64,000 nt of DNA. It comes from Helianthus annuus (Eukaryota > Streptophyta > Magnoliopsida > Asterales > Asteraceae). Each line of letters opens with the position of its first letter. The stretch's first letter is position 1. This document shows positions 10,418 to 22,610 of this stretch, in pieces. A program made the position numbers and the translations under genes. The DNA lies in the NCBI RefSeq assembly GCF_002127325.2, contig NC_035449.2:82803657-82867656 (forward strand), read 5' to 3'. The notes beneath the pieces were generated by a model. That model ran no database searches. It saw nothing but the letters and a program-made list of their open reading frames with translations, and was not told where the DNA came from.

Positions 10418-12872
10418 ATGCCGCCGAGACGTCAACAACCGCAAATGCCTACCAATGAGGCAGAACTCCAGCAAATCATCGCTGCTGCCATCGCACAATA
10501 CGCCGCCTCTCAAGGAGGGACTAGTGGAAGCAACTCAGGCAACACTGGCAACAACAACCCACCTCATGGTAATACTAAGTCGTTAAGACATACCATGACC
10601 TAATTGGATATCTGTAGCAAAGATGTTAATGTCGTTCACATGTTATACTGTACGTGCAGGGTGCACCTACAAGCAGTTTCTAGACTGCAAGCCGGTCAAC
10701 TTTGATGGCACAGGAGGTGCTATCGCCTTTGTTCGTTGGGGTGAGAAAACTGAATCTGTTCTTCGCATGAGCAAATGCGCACTAGATCAGCAAGTCACCT
10801 ATATCTCTGGGCTATTCTTGGATGGAGCCCTATGTTGGTTGAATTTGCAAGTACAGACACTTGGTGAAGCTGCTGCCTACGCGCTAACCTGGACCGAATT
10901 GAAGGAACTTATGCACAAAAAGTACTGTTCCCGCGCTGAAATCCAAAGATTGGAAACAGAATTCTCGCATTTAAAGATGGAAGGTCCAAAGATCGCAGAA
11001 TACGTTCAGAGGTTTCATGACTTATCGCATGTGGTACCCTACATGGTCACTCCAGAGTTCAAAAGGATTGAACATTTTATTTGGGGATTAGCTCCTCAAA
11101 TCATAAGCATGGTGACCTCCTCCAAGCCTGCGACTATTACTGAGGCAATTGATTTGAGCGTGGCTCTCACAGAGGAGGCTATTCGCCTGAACAAGTTCGA
11201 TGATACTGAGCCTAAGAAGAAAGAGACTCATGTGGAGTCATCAGGAGGTAACAAGCGGAAGTTTTCAAACTTCAAGCAGGGCACCAGTGGTGTTGTCAAG
11301 AAAGGAGAAGCAAGCATGCCAGCTCAGGTTACAGCTGGTAGCGGAAGGAGAGGAAAAGGATACATGGGCACCCAGCCCAAGTGTAATACCTGCCAGCGCC
11401 ACCATTCTGGCCGTTGTGGGTTGAAGGTATGTGAAGCTTGTGGGAAATCTGGCCACTTGAAGGACTCTTGTTGGGCCACTGTTGGCCAGGGAGGCCAAGG
11501 AGGTTTTGGAAACAGGAATAATAACCGGGGTGGGAATGGAAATCGCCCACAAGGAAACAATGGAGGTGATGGAAACCGAGGCAACAATGCTAATCAAGCG
11601 GGCGCTGTGAATCGTAATCAGAGGAATAATCAAGCTGGTGGAAACGGGCAGAGATGTGGATGCTTCAACTGTGGTGATCTTGGGCACTACAAGAGGAACT
11701 GCCCCGAGTTGAACCAAGCCCGTGGAAGAGTGTTTAATATTGAAGCAAGGGAAGCGCGCCAGGATCCCAATGTCGTTACTGGTACGTTCCCTGTAAACCA
11801 ACGCTATGCATCCGTTTTATTTGATATTGGCGCTGATTATAGCTTCGTGTCGTTAGAGTTTAAGAATATGCTTGGTTTAGCCGCTAGTAAATTAGATGTT
11901 CCGTACTCAATCGAATTGGCTAATGGAAAGTTGGTAGAAGCCAATGAAGTTATCAGAGGTTGTGTGATCGAATTGGGAGAGCGTGAGTTTGCTCTGGATC
12001 TACTACCAGTCCAGTTGGGAAGCTTCGACGTGGTGGTAGGAATGGATTGGTTATCAGGCAACAAGGCTGAGATAGTTTGTCACGAAAAGGTAGTTCGTAT
12101 CCCAACTTATGATGGTGAGACCATTGTGGTTCACGGAGAGAAGCGTGATACGCCGTTAAGAATCATCAGTTGCTTGAAAGCGCGAAAATGTTTACAGAAG
12201 GGATGTGCTGCCTTTCTGGCACACATTGTGGATAAGAAAGCTGAAGAACCGAAGATCGAAGACATCCCTGTCGTGAGGTAATATCCAGAAGTCTTCCCAG
12301 AGGACTTGCCTGGATTGCCGCCTCAGAGGCAAGTGGAGTTTCGCATCGACTTAATTCCAGGCGCCGCGCCTGTGGCTAAGGCACCCTATGGACTTGCTCT
12401 GTCTGAGATGCAAGAACTGTCGACACAACTTCAAGAGTTGTTAGACAAGGGATTTATCCGACCAAGCTTCTCGCCTTGGGGAGCTCCAGTTTTGTTTGTC
12501 AAGAAGAAGGACGGTAGCTTCCGTATGTGCATTGATTACAGAGAGTTGAACAAGCTGACGATCAAGAATAGATACCCTCTGCCAAGGATTGATGATCTGT
12601 TTGACCAACTGCAAGGTTCGAGCTTCTATTCAAAGATCGATCTTCGATCTGGATACCATCAGTTAAGGATACAAGAGGAGAGTATCCCAAAGACAGCCTT
12701 CAGAACTCGTTATGGACACTACGAGTTCCTAGTTATGCCATTTGGGTTGACAAACGCACCTGCAGTGTTCATGGATTTGATGAATAGAGTTTGCAAGCCG
12801 TATTTGGGTAAGTTCGTGATAGTGTTCATCGATGATATTTTGATTTATTCAAAGACGAAGGCTGAACATGAA
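10418..12872 (+). pseudogene. Element 1 gag-protease-reverse transcriptase (5' part), interrupted by element 2
   Basis: ATG at 10418 (MPPRRQQPQMP) begins exon 1; an intron at 10569-10659 is inferred. Exon 2 carries the gag core (CKPVNFDGT, then a helical domain) and zinc-knuckle motifs CEACGKSGHLKDSC and CFNCGDLGHYKRNC. Protease follows at about 11815, with LFDIGADYSFVS where the family has D-S-G/D-T-G; the Ser-to-Ile change next to the catalytic Asp should impair it. A TAA at 12279-12281 (probably GAA originally) stops the frame before reverse transcriptase. The same frame resumes with [11 protein letters not shown] and fingers/palm motifs up to [10 protein letters not shown] near 12845. Element 2 is inserted at ATGAA (12868-12872). 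The frame continues at 22611 once the insert and duplicated target are ignored. Expected role: RNA packaging, polyprotein cleavage and reverse transcription. Confidence 0.85.
10569..10659 (+). other. Predicted 91-nt intron in gag of element 1
   Basis: GT (10569) to AG (10659). The intron contains a stop in the exon-1 frame. Splicing joins PPHG to CTYKQFLDCKP in frame, phase 1. Element 2 has the same arrangement at 15581-15670. Confidence 0.7.
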
Positions 12873-13741
12873 TGTGACAACTCGAACTTTAGACTTGCTT
12901 TGATGTAACGTTTGTGCACGATATGTGATTTTATAAACCCGAATGATTAATTGATTTCATGATATATGTTATGTTTTATGCATTATGTGTGTAAGTATGT
13001 CGTATGTTTGTGGACCGAGTACACGAGCCCTTTGGGCCACATCTTTGTTCACGGATCCTTAGAAGAAAACCGTATGGGCTCGGCCCACTCCCCACTCGCA
13101 ACACACAAAACCGAGTTAGGGGTTTTGTTTTACCACTTTTGCAAATCACAAACACACACACCTAACCCTAGCTCCTCTATCTCGTCTCTCTCTCTCTCGG
13201 CTTGCTTGGAACCCGACGACACGCACACACACTTTGAAACTTGTGAAGTGAATCGATCCTCTACCTTCAATCCAACCGGTTAGTGCTTGATAATTAGATT
13301 GCTTGTTAAATGGTTATCGTATGGTTTTGTATGTTGGTGTTGCTTAACCGAGAATTCTTGTTAATGTATTGATTGGGATGATAATTGATTTAGTTTTGTT
13401 AATCGACTCATGTATGCTAAACATGATCACAATAATTGACGTTTTGGATATAAGCACCGAGTAGTTAGTAATCGGCTGTTAGACATTGTTTGATCGGGTA
13501 GAGTTGGTAATCGGGATCCATGTTAGAATGTATGTATTGTTATGAATGTTACTATTGTTCATATGCATGATTACTAATTAAATTGCCGGTTTGATGTTCT
13601 TGAATTGTTATGGATATGCATGAAATCTGAATTAACTGTTGATGAATTTCTGTGATTGATCTGATTTCGAAACTGCCTTAGATGTTTGCTAGAATCACGG
13701 ATAAGTCAATGCAGGAATTATGGAAATCAGTTACATACGCG

Positions 13742-13975
13742 GTTTCGACACCTGGTTGCGAGTCGGGACCATAGTTGCGAGTCAGAATCCCACTCGTAAC
13801 CAAGCCAGCACAAGTCGAGACTACGGTTGCGAGTCCCGTTGCGACTCGTAACCAGCACATGATCAGTCGTAACCAGGCCATGATGAACCGAGATCACCGT
13901 TGCGACTCGCAACCAGCTGTTGCGACTCGTAATCTCCGGTTGCGACTCGAGATCTCCGTTGCGACTCGAGACCAT
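13742..13975 (+). repeat. TTGCGACTCG palindromic motif array in the LTR
   Basis: About a dozen copies of TTGCGACTCG, or its complement CGAGTCGCAA, and shortened forms, in both orientations, so many pairs can fold (for example GTTGCGACTCGCAACC near 13900). Repeated in the 3' LTR at 21169-21402. Rich in CpG, and so in possible methylation targets. Confidence 0.7.
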
Positions 13976-14454
13976 CGTTTACACGCACACTGTTGGGCCT
14001 TCACTGTCACGGGCCCAATCTATTGAGCCCAACGATTTGAACTGTGGACTGTTTATTATTGGACTTGTTTGTGCTTGCTATTTGGGCCGATTGAGAATCT
14101 GGACTGTTTTGTTATTGGGCTGCTTATGTCATTGGGCCGGGTATGGTTGGACTTAGACAATTGGATCCTCACATGCTATGTCTTATCTGCTTACGTGCGT
14201 ACATGCTTGCCATGACTATACGTGATTACTATATACGTGCTATATACAAACCTGACTCGTATAATAACCATGATAGGACGTGAGTGACCATTTACTTGCT
14301 ACTTATATTCTTTGTGTATCTGCCGAGCAAACCAAGGTGAGTTCACACAGCCAAGGCATGGGATTCCCGGGTTGGGAATTGGGTTGGATATGTTATTATT
14401 GAAAGAGTTACTCGTACTTACGCATTCTCTAGACTATAGACCATCGTCCTCAGG

Positions 14455-14670
14455 TTAGTCAGGACACGTTACGTAAAGCCTACGTAACCCAGTAAAATTG
14501 CCATATGTCTCCCGGGTCGGGAGGACACGTTACGTAAAGCCTACGCAACCCAATACCATCTACTGGCTTCCAGGTCGGAAGGCCACGCTGCGTAAAGCCT
14601 ACGTAGCCCCCACGCGTACCACTGTCCTCGGGGAAGGGCACGTCACGTAAAGCCTACGTGACCCTGTACG
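14455..14670 (+). repeat. ACGTAAAGCCTACGT repeats in the LTR
   Basis: Four units of about 60 bp, each with a (T/C)ACGTAAAGCCTACGT-like inverted repeat after a CC/GG-rich hairpin. Also present at 21882-22097 in the 3' LTR. Confidence 0.65.
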
Positions 14671-15181
14671 TATTCCTGTTCTCGGTAAAGAAGAACACAT
14701 GGTCGGATGTTAGTCTAGTAAGTACCGTTAATGAGAAGCCCTCATTAACCAGGATGAACATGGGAAGCCCCCACCTTTATTACACACTAGTATGGGAAGC
14801 CCCCCACTAGCTATACTTATGCATTACACTATGAACTTACTTTCTGTGAACTCGCTCAACTAGTTTGTTGATTATTTGCTGCATGCCTTGCAGGACCTTA
14901 GGTATACTTGGAGCTTGCACAGGGAAGAACAGGTCGTTGTGGGCAGATGGATCGTAATGATGTTGAACTCATAACTCGTAAAACTATTTGGATTTACTTT
15001 ACTATGCTTCCGCTACTTAAAACAGTGTTTGGTTTTTGAAACATCAATCATGTCATGGTGACTTATATTAACTACTTCTATTATTAATTGCTATGGTTTG
15101 ATATGATTGATGGCTTGATCCTGGTCAGTCACGCTCCCGAGCGGTGGTATTCCGCGGGTGGATTTTGGGGGTGTGACAGAT

Positions 15182-15193
15182 TGGTATCAGAGC
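15182..15193 (+). promoter_or_regulatory. Primer-binding site of element 2
   Basis: TGGTATCAGAGC, three bases after the LTR end; initiator methionine tRNA type. Confidence 0.88.
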
Positions 15194-15492
15194 CATTGGT
15201 TATAGAGAACTTGGTTTTAATATGGGGAAAACGTTTTATTAAAACCGGACTATAACCAGAACAGTGCTCTCAACGATCCACAACGACGCTTCGCCCCACG
15301 TGCAAGACTCGACATCTTAGGTAATAAGGTTTATGTTTATTGCCTGTTTGCTAGAACTGCTTAGAACTTTGCTCGCATTACGCTTAGATACACATGCTTT
15401 GATTACATGAGAACACCTATATGCCTACGCTTTTCTGTCATCGCCATCCTCGCGAACCATTCTTACGTATGCTACTTGTTACTATGAAGATC

Positions 15493-18400
15493 ATGTCTGG
15501 ACGAATCAACATGACACAAGCCCAGCTAGAGGCTCTTGTTCAAGCTCAAGTTGCTGCGGCAGTTGAAGCAGCTCAAGCAGGTAGTATATCCTGCAGTATA
15601 GGCACACACTAGGATCTTTAGATCCTACATTAACTCTCGTATTTAACTTCGTCCTATTCGTACACAATAGGTCAACACGCGCAGCAGCCAGTCTGCACTT
15701 TCAAGAACTTTATGGACTGTCGTCCAAACTCTTTCAGCGGCACAGAGGGGGCAGTGGGACTCCTCCATTGGTTTGAAAAGTTAGAATCGGTATTCGAAAT
15801 GTGCGAGTGCCCTGAGGCTCGCAAGGTCAAGTTTGCCACCGGCACTTTGGAAGGAATAGCACTGACTTGGTGGAACGCCCAAGTCCAGATCTTAGGGTTG
15901 GCAGCTGCTAACGCCACCCCATGGAACGATTTCAAGGAACTCATCAAGCGTGAGTACTGTACACGTGAGGATATTCACAAGCTGGAAGACGAGCTTTATA
16001 ACCTGAAAATGGTTGGATCGGAAATCGAGGCGTATACTAAACGGTCTAATGAACTGGCCGTTCTGTGTCCTACTATGGTGGACCCTCCATACAAGCGCAT
16101 TGAGTTGTATCTCAAGGGATTGGCGCCAGAAATTCAGAGCCACGTGACGTCGGCTAACCTCGAAAACATCCAGGAAATCCAACGCCTAGCTCACCGTATC
16201 ACCGATCAGGCAGTGGATCAGAATAAACTGCCCAAGCGTGTTAATGCTATTGCTAACGTCACCACCTCAGTTACTCCTGCTACATCTGGTGACAGTAAAA
16301 GGAAATGGGATGGGGATTCCAGCAAAGGTTCAGCATCTGTTCAGCCACAATCTCAGCAGCAGAAGATCGATCACTATCAGAGTCCCAGTCAGCAATCCTC
16401 TAGTGGTCACAGACAGAGGAGATATCAGGGTAGTCAACCCAGGTGCCACAACTGCAACAGGCATCACCACGGCCCATGTAACAAGGGTCGCTGTCAAAGG
16501 TGTCTCAAGATGGGTCACGAGGCCAAAGATTGTAGGAGCCCTCGTCCTGCGAATCAGAATCAGCAGCCTCAGCAACCAGCTCCACAGAACCAGCAGCAGC
16601 AGCAGCAGCCACAGCGTGGAAACCGGGGATGTTTCCAGTGTGGGGCTGAAGGTCACTTCAAACGCGATTGCCCTCAGTTGAACCAGAACCGCAACAACAA
16701 TAACAACCAGGGCAACGGGAACAACAACGGTGGAAACAACAACAACAACGGCAATGAAGCTCGTGGTCGTGCTTTTGTGCTAGGTCGAGGCGACGCAGTG
16801 AACGATCCCAACGTTGTCATGGGTAAGTTTCTCCTTGACAATATTTACGTTACTGTTTTATTTGATTCGGGTGCGGATACAAGCTATATGTCTGTGAAAA
16901 TGTGTCAACTGCTAAAACGTGCACCAACACTTTTACCCACCAAACATGTAGTAGAGTTAGCTAACGGTAAAAGTCTAGAAGCCACGCACGTAGTTCAGGG
17001 TTGTAATCTTATCCTAGCTGGTCAAGCCTTCTCTATTGATCTCATTCCCATAGTTTTGGGTAGCTTCGACGTCGTGATTGGGATGGATTGGCTTTCCCAA
17101 CACCAGGCCGAAATCTTATGCAGCGAAAAGGTTATTCGCATTCCTCGTTCGGGTCAGGAACCTCTAGAAGTTCAAGGCGACAAGAGTGGTGCTGTGGTTG
17201 GCATCATCTCTTTCTTGAAGGCTCAGAAATGCTTACGTAAGGGGCACACTGCCATTCTGGCACTAGTTTCAGATGCATCGACGAAGGAAAAGAAATTGGA
17301 GGATATTCCGATTGTACGTGATTACCCTCAGGTGTTTCCTGAAGACTTACCTGGCTTACCGCCTCATCGTCAGGTCGAATTCCAGATCGAGCTCGCTCCA
17401 GGAGCAGCACCCATAGCTCGCGCACCATATCGCCTAGCTCCATCGGAATTGGAGGAATTGTCAAAGCAATTACAAGAGCTCTTGGAAAAGGGTTTCATTC
17501 GACCAAGCTCTTCGCCTTGGGGAGCTCCAGTACTTTTCGTGAAAAAGAAGGATGGTACGTTCAGGATGTGTATAGACTACAGGGAACTGAACAAGGTGAC
17601 GGTGAAGAACCGTTATCCTCTTCCACGCATAGACGACTTATTCGACCAGTTGCAAGGGTCGTGCTACTACTCGAAGATAGACTTGAGGTCTGGTTATCAT
17701 CAGCTGAGAGTCCGGGATGAGGACGTCTCCAAGACTGCATTCAGAACTCGTTACGGTCACTACGAGTTTCTCGTCATGCCATTCGGGTTAACGAACGCGC
17801 CTGCGGTATTTATGGATCTTATGAACAGGGTGTGCAAACCCTATCTCGACAAGTTCGTCATTGTGTTCATCGACGACATCCTGATTTACTCCAAGAGTCA
17901 GGAGGAGCACGAGCAGCATCTTCGCCTGATTTTGGAACTCCTTCGGAAGGAACAGCTGTACGCTAAGTTTTCTAAATGCGACTTCTGGCTTCGTGAAGTC
18001 CACTTTCTAGGCCACGTGGTGAACAAGGATGGGATCCATGTCGATCCATCCAAGGTAGATTCGATCAGGAACTGGCCTGCACCGCGTACGCCAACGGAAA
18101 TACGCCAATTCTTGGGTCTGGCAGGTTACTACAGACGGTTTATTAGAGACTTCTCGAAGATTGCTCAGCCGCTTACGCTACTGACACAGAAGGGTGTTAC
18201 CTATCGCTGGGGAGAGCCCCAGGAGACTGCTTTTCAGCACCTAAAGGATAGACTTTGCAGTGCACCTATCCTCTCATTGCCAGAGGGCACGGATGACTTT
18301 GTGGTTTATTGTGATGCATCCATTCGGGGATTGGGATGTGTGTTAATGCAGCGCGACAAGGTTATCGCTTACGCCTCTCGTCAACTCAAGGTTCACGAAC

Positions 18401-20223
18401 GGAACTACACGACGCACGATTTAGAGCTGGGAGCTGTTGTTTTTGCGCTTAAGATATGGCGACACTACCTGTACGGTACCAGGTGCACGATTTACACCGA
18501 TCACAGGAGTCTCGAGCATATTCTTAAGCAGAAGGATTTGAACATGCGTCAACGACGATGGGTCGAGTTACTTAACGATTACGAATGCGCCATCAAGTAT
18601 CATCCAGGCAAAGCCAATGTTGTGGCTGATGCCCTCAGTCGAAAGGACACTTTACCGAAGCGCGTGCGAGCGCTACAGCTTACGATTCAGTCTAGCCTTC
18701 CAGCACAGATACGAAATGCTCAGGTAGAAGCATTAAAGCTCGAAAACGTCAAGGCTGAAGCCTTACGCGGCTCACGACAACAGATGGAACGGAAGGCAGA
18801 CGGCGCCTATTATGTAACGGGCCGGATTTGGGTCCCTCTTTATGGCGGTCTACGCGAACTTGTGATGGATGAAGCACACAAGTCTCGCTACTCGGTACAT
18901 CCAGGGTCGGATAAAATGTACCACGATATTAGCACTACTTATTGGTGGCCTAGTATGAAGGCACATATCGCTACGTACGTTGGAAAGTGCTTGACTTGTG
19001 CGAGAGTCAAGGTCGAATATCAAAAACCAGCTGGCCTACTGCAGCAGCCTAAAATACCGCAATGGAAATGGGAGGAAATTTCCATGGATTTTGTTACGGG
19101 TTTACCTAGATCCCAGCGTGGGAATGATACTATATGGGTGATCGTGGATCGACTCACTAAGTCTGCACACTTCCTACCGATTAAGGAAACGGACAAGTTC
19201 TCCACACTTGCAGACGTCTATCTTAAAGAAGTTGTTTCGAGGCACGGGGTGCCCACATCTATCATTTCGGATCGCGACGCACGATTCACATCAGAACTAT
19301 GGCAAGCGATGCATAAATCCTTTGGCTCACGACTAGACATGAGCACAGCATACCACCCTCAGACGGATGGGCAGTCTGAGCGAACGATTCAAACGCTTGA
19401 AGACATGCTTCGGGCATGCGTTATCGACTTCGGCAACGGCTGGGAAAAGCACCTCCCTTTGGTGGAGTTTTCTTACAATAACAGTTATCACACCAGCATT
19501 CAAGCCGCTCCATTCGAGGCATTGTACGGGCGTAAATGCCGGTCACCTCTCTGTTGGGCAGAGGTGGGGGATAGTCAGATTACGGGTCCAGAGATTGTAG
19601 TGGACGCCACGGAAAAGATAGCACAGATACGACAACGCATGGCGGCGGCACGCGACCGTCAGAAAGCCTACGCGGACAAGCGTAGAAAGCCATTGGAATT
19701 CGAGGTCGGGGACCGGGTTTTATTGAAAGTTTCACCCTGGAAGGGTGTGGTTCGTTTTGGCAAACGGGGCAAACTGAATCCGCGGTACGTCGGACCATTC
19801 GAAATCATAGAAAAGATTGGCAAGGTAGCCTACAAGTTGAAACTACCAGCTGAACTCGGGGCAGTTCACAATGTCTTTCATGTATCGAACTTAAAGAAGT
19901 GCCTATCAGACGAAACACTCATCATTCCTTTTAAGGAACTCACTATCGACGAGCGGTTGCAGTTCGTCGAGGAACCAGTTGAAATCACGGACCGGGATGT
20001 GAAGGTCCTCAAACACAAGAGAATCCCTCTTGTCCGAGTTCGTTGGAACTCCAAACGTGGCCCAGAGTACACCTGGGAACGCGAAGACAGGATGACAGAA
20101 AAGTACCCCCAGTTATTCGGGAACAAGGCAACCACTACTGAGGCTGAAGCTACTACTTCGGAATTTCGGGACGAAATTCCAGATCAACGGGGGGAGGATG
20201 TGACACCCCAGGAAAATCAGTGA
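15493..20223 (+). CDS. Element 2 gag-pol polyprotein (gag, protease, reverse transcriptase, RNase H, integrase, chromodomain-like tail)
   Basis: Exon 1 starts MSGRINMTQ (ATG 15493; upstream in-frame ATGs at 15421 and 15484 are possible) and is spliced at 15581-15670. Exon 2 is open to 20223. Numbering from Met at 15712: gag core 1-130; zinc-binding motifs [14 protein letters not shown] (about 265) and [14 protein letters not shown] (about 305); protease [12 protein letters not shown] (about 382) with the catalytic D-S-G; reverse transcriptase [10 protein letters not shown] (about 717) with the metal-binding Asp pair; RNase H VVYCDAS (864) and TDHRSLEHI; integrase zinc region HPGSDKMY...CLTC (about 1062-1100), then D in ISMDFV, D in IISDRDARF and E in GQSERT with 35 residues between the last two. 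The tail at about 1418-1475 ([11 protein letters not shown]...YTWEREDRM) is chromodomain-like and in chromoviruses is thought to guide insertion to chromatin. No stop or frameshift seen. Confidence 0.95.
15581..15670 (+). other. Predicted 90-nt intron in gag of element 2
   Basis: GT at 15581, AG at 15669-15670. The unspliced exon-1 frame stops at 15612. Splicing gives AAQAG then QHAQQPVC, in phase 1 and in frame with the long reading frame. Same position and phase as in element 1. Confidence 0.72.
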
Positions 20224-20287
20224 ACAGTACAGTTTACATAGCTTCCTCAGTGAGTGCATACCAAATTTCGGGACGAAATTTCCAATT

Positions 20288-20299
20288 AGTTGGGGATAA
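20288..20299 (+). promoter_or_regulatory. Polypurine tract of element 2
   Basis: AGTTGGGGATAA abuts the 3' LTR start. Upstream, the sequence TTTCGGGACGAAAT occurs at about 20162 and 20265, and also upstream of the tract in element 1 (about 24853), so it may be a conserved part of this region. Confidence 0.6.
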
Positions 20300-22605
20300 T
20301 GTGACAACTCGAACTTTAGACTTGCTTTGATGTAACGTTTGTGCACGATATGTGATTTTATAAACCCGAATGATTAATTGATTTCATGATATATGTTATG
20401 TTTTATGCATTATGTGTGTAAGTATGTCGTATGTTTGTGGACCGAGTACACGAGCCCTTTGGGCCACATCTTTGTTCACGGATCCTTAGAAGAAAACCGT
20501 ATGGGCTCGGCCCACTCCCCACTCGCAACACACAAAACCGAGTTAGGGGTTTTGTTTTACCACTTTTGCAAATCACAAACACACACACCTAACCCTAGCT
20601 CCTCTATCTCGTCTCTCTCTCTCTCGGCTTGCTTGGAACCCGACGACACGCACACACACTTTGAAACTTGTGAAGTGAATCGATCCTCTACCTTCAATCC
20701 AACCGGTTAGTGCTTGATAATTAGATTGCTTGTTAAATGGTTATCGTATGGTTTTGTATGTTGGTGTTGCTTAACCGAGAATTCTTGTTAATGTATTGAT
20801 TGGGATGATAATTGATTTAGTTTTGTTAATCGACTCATGTATGCTAAACATGATCACAATAATTGACGTTTTGGATATAAGCACCGAGTAGTTAGTAATC
20901 GGCTGTTAGACATTGTTTGATCGGGTAGAGTTGGTAATCGGGATCCATGTTAGAATGTATGTATTGTTATGAATGTTACTATTGTTCATATGCATGATTA
21001 CTAATTAAATTGCCGGTTTGATGTTCTTGAATTGTTATGGATATGCATGAAATCTGAATTAACTGTTGATGAATTTCTGTGATTGATCTGATTTCGAAAC
21101 TGCCTTAGATGTTTGCTAGAATCACGGATAAGTCAATGCAGGAATTATGGAAATCAGTTACATACGCGGTTTCGACACCTGGTTGCGAGTCGGGACCATA
21201 GTTGCGAGTCAGAATCCCACTCGTAACCAAGCCAGCACAAGTCGAGACTACGGTTGCGAGTCCCGTTGCGACTCGTAACCAGCACATGATCAGTCGTAAC
21301 CAGGCCATGATGAACCGAGATCACCGTTGCGACTCGCAACCAGCTGTTGCGACTCGTAATCTCCGGTTGCGACTCGAGATCTCCGTTGCGACTCGAGACC
21401 ATCGTTTACACGCACACTGTTGGGCCTTCACTGTCACGGGCCCAATCTATTGAGCCCAACGATTTGAACTGTGGACTGTTTATTATTGGACTTGTTTGTG
21501 CTTGCTATTTGGGCCGATTGAGAATCTGGACTGTTTTGTTATTGGGCTGCTTATGTCATTGGGCCGGGTATGGTTGGACTTAGACAATTGGATCCTCACA
21601 TGCTATGTCTTATCTGCTTACGTGCGTACATGCTTGCCATGACTATACGTGATTACTATATACGTGCTATATACAAACCTGACTCGTATAATAACCATGA
21701 TAGGACGTGAGTGACCATTTACTTGCTACTTATATTCTTTGTGTATCTGCCGAGCAAACCAAGGTGAGTTCACACAGCCAAGGCATGGGATTCCCGGGTT
21801 GGGAATTGGGTTGGATATGTTATTATTGAAAGAGTTACTCGTACTTACGCATTCTCTAGACTATAGACCATCGTCCTCAGGTTAGTCAGGACACGTTACG
21901 TAAAGCCTACGTAACCCAGTAAAATTGCCATATGTCTCCCGGGTCGGGAGGACACGTTACGTAAAGCCTACGTAACCCAATACCATCTACTGGCTTCCAG
22001 GTCGGAAGGCCACGCTGCGTAAAGCCTACGTAGCCCCCACGCGTACCACTGTCCTCGGGGAAGGGCACGTCACGTAAAGCCTACGTGACCCTGTACGTAT
22101 TCCTGTTCTCGGTAAAGAAGAACACATGGTCGGATGTTAGTCTAGTAAGTACCGTTAATGAGAAGCCCTCATTAACCAGGATGAACATGGGAAGCCCCCA
22201 CCTTTATTACACACTAGTATGGGAAGCCCCCCACTAGCTATACTTATGCATTACACTATGAACTTACTTTCTGTGAACTCGCTCAACTAGTTTGTTGATT
22301 ATTTGCTGCATGCCTTGCAGGACCTTAGGTATACTTGGAGCTTGCACAGGGAAGAACAGGTCGTTGTGGGCAGATGGATCGTAATGATGTTGAACTCATA
22401 ACTCGTAAAACTATTTGGATTTACTTTACTATGCTTCCGCTACTTAAAACAGTGTTTGGTTTTTGAAACATCAATCATGTCATGGTGACTTATATTAACT
22501 ACTTCTATTATTAATTGCTATGGTTTGATATGATTGATGGCTTGATCCTGGTCAGTCACGCTCCCGAGCGGTGGTATTCCGCGGGTGGATTTTGGGGGTG
22601 TGACA
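20300..22605 (+). repeat. Element 2 3' LTR
   Basis: Copy of 12873-15178, ending at the ATGAA duplication. The pol of element 1 resumes at 22611. Confidence 0.95.
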
Positions 22606-22610
22606 ATGAA

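Larger units (their letters stand above)
12873..15178 (+). repeat. Element 2 5' LTR
   Basis: Starts TGTGACAACTCG and ends GGGGTGTGACA. Identical to the 3' copy apart from the one base seen. The small reading frames occur identically in both LTRs and are not genes. Confidence 0.95.
12873..22605 (+). mobile_element. Element 2: intact, very young Tekay/Del-type Ty3 LTR retrotransposon
   Basis: LTRs of exactly 2306 bp (12873-15178 and 20300-22605), primer site, one open gag-pol and a purine tract, flanked by ATGAA duplications (12868-12872 and 22606-22610). By eye the LTRs differ at one place, C at 14546 versus T at 21973. Inserted in the reverse transcriptase region of element 1, its distant relative. 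With intact ends and an open polyprotein it may be mobile. The region 15179-15492 is leader with nothing but the primer site. Confidence 0.95.

Noticed and set aside
11265..11801. 178-residue minus-strand frame over gag of element 1
   Set aside because: Antisense shadow of the Gly/Asn-rich gag region; no start context or domain.
12966..13283. 105-residue frame in the LTR of element 2, repeated at 20393-20710
   Set aside because: Lies in an LTR, has no domain, and its conservation is explained by LTR identity.
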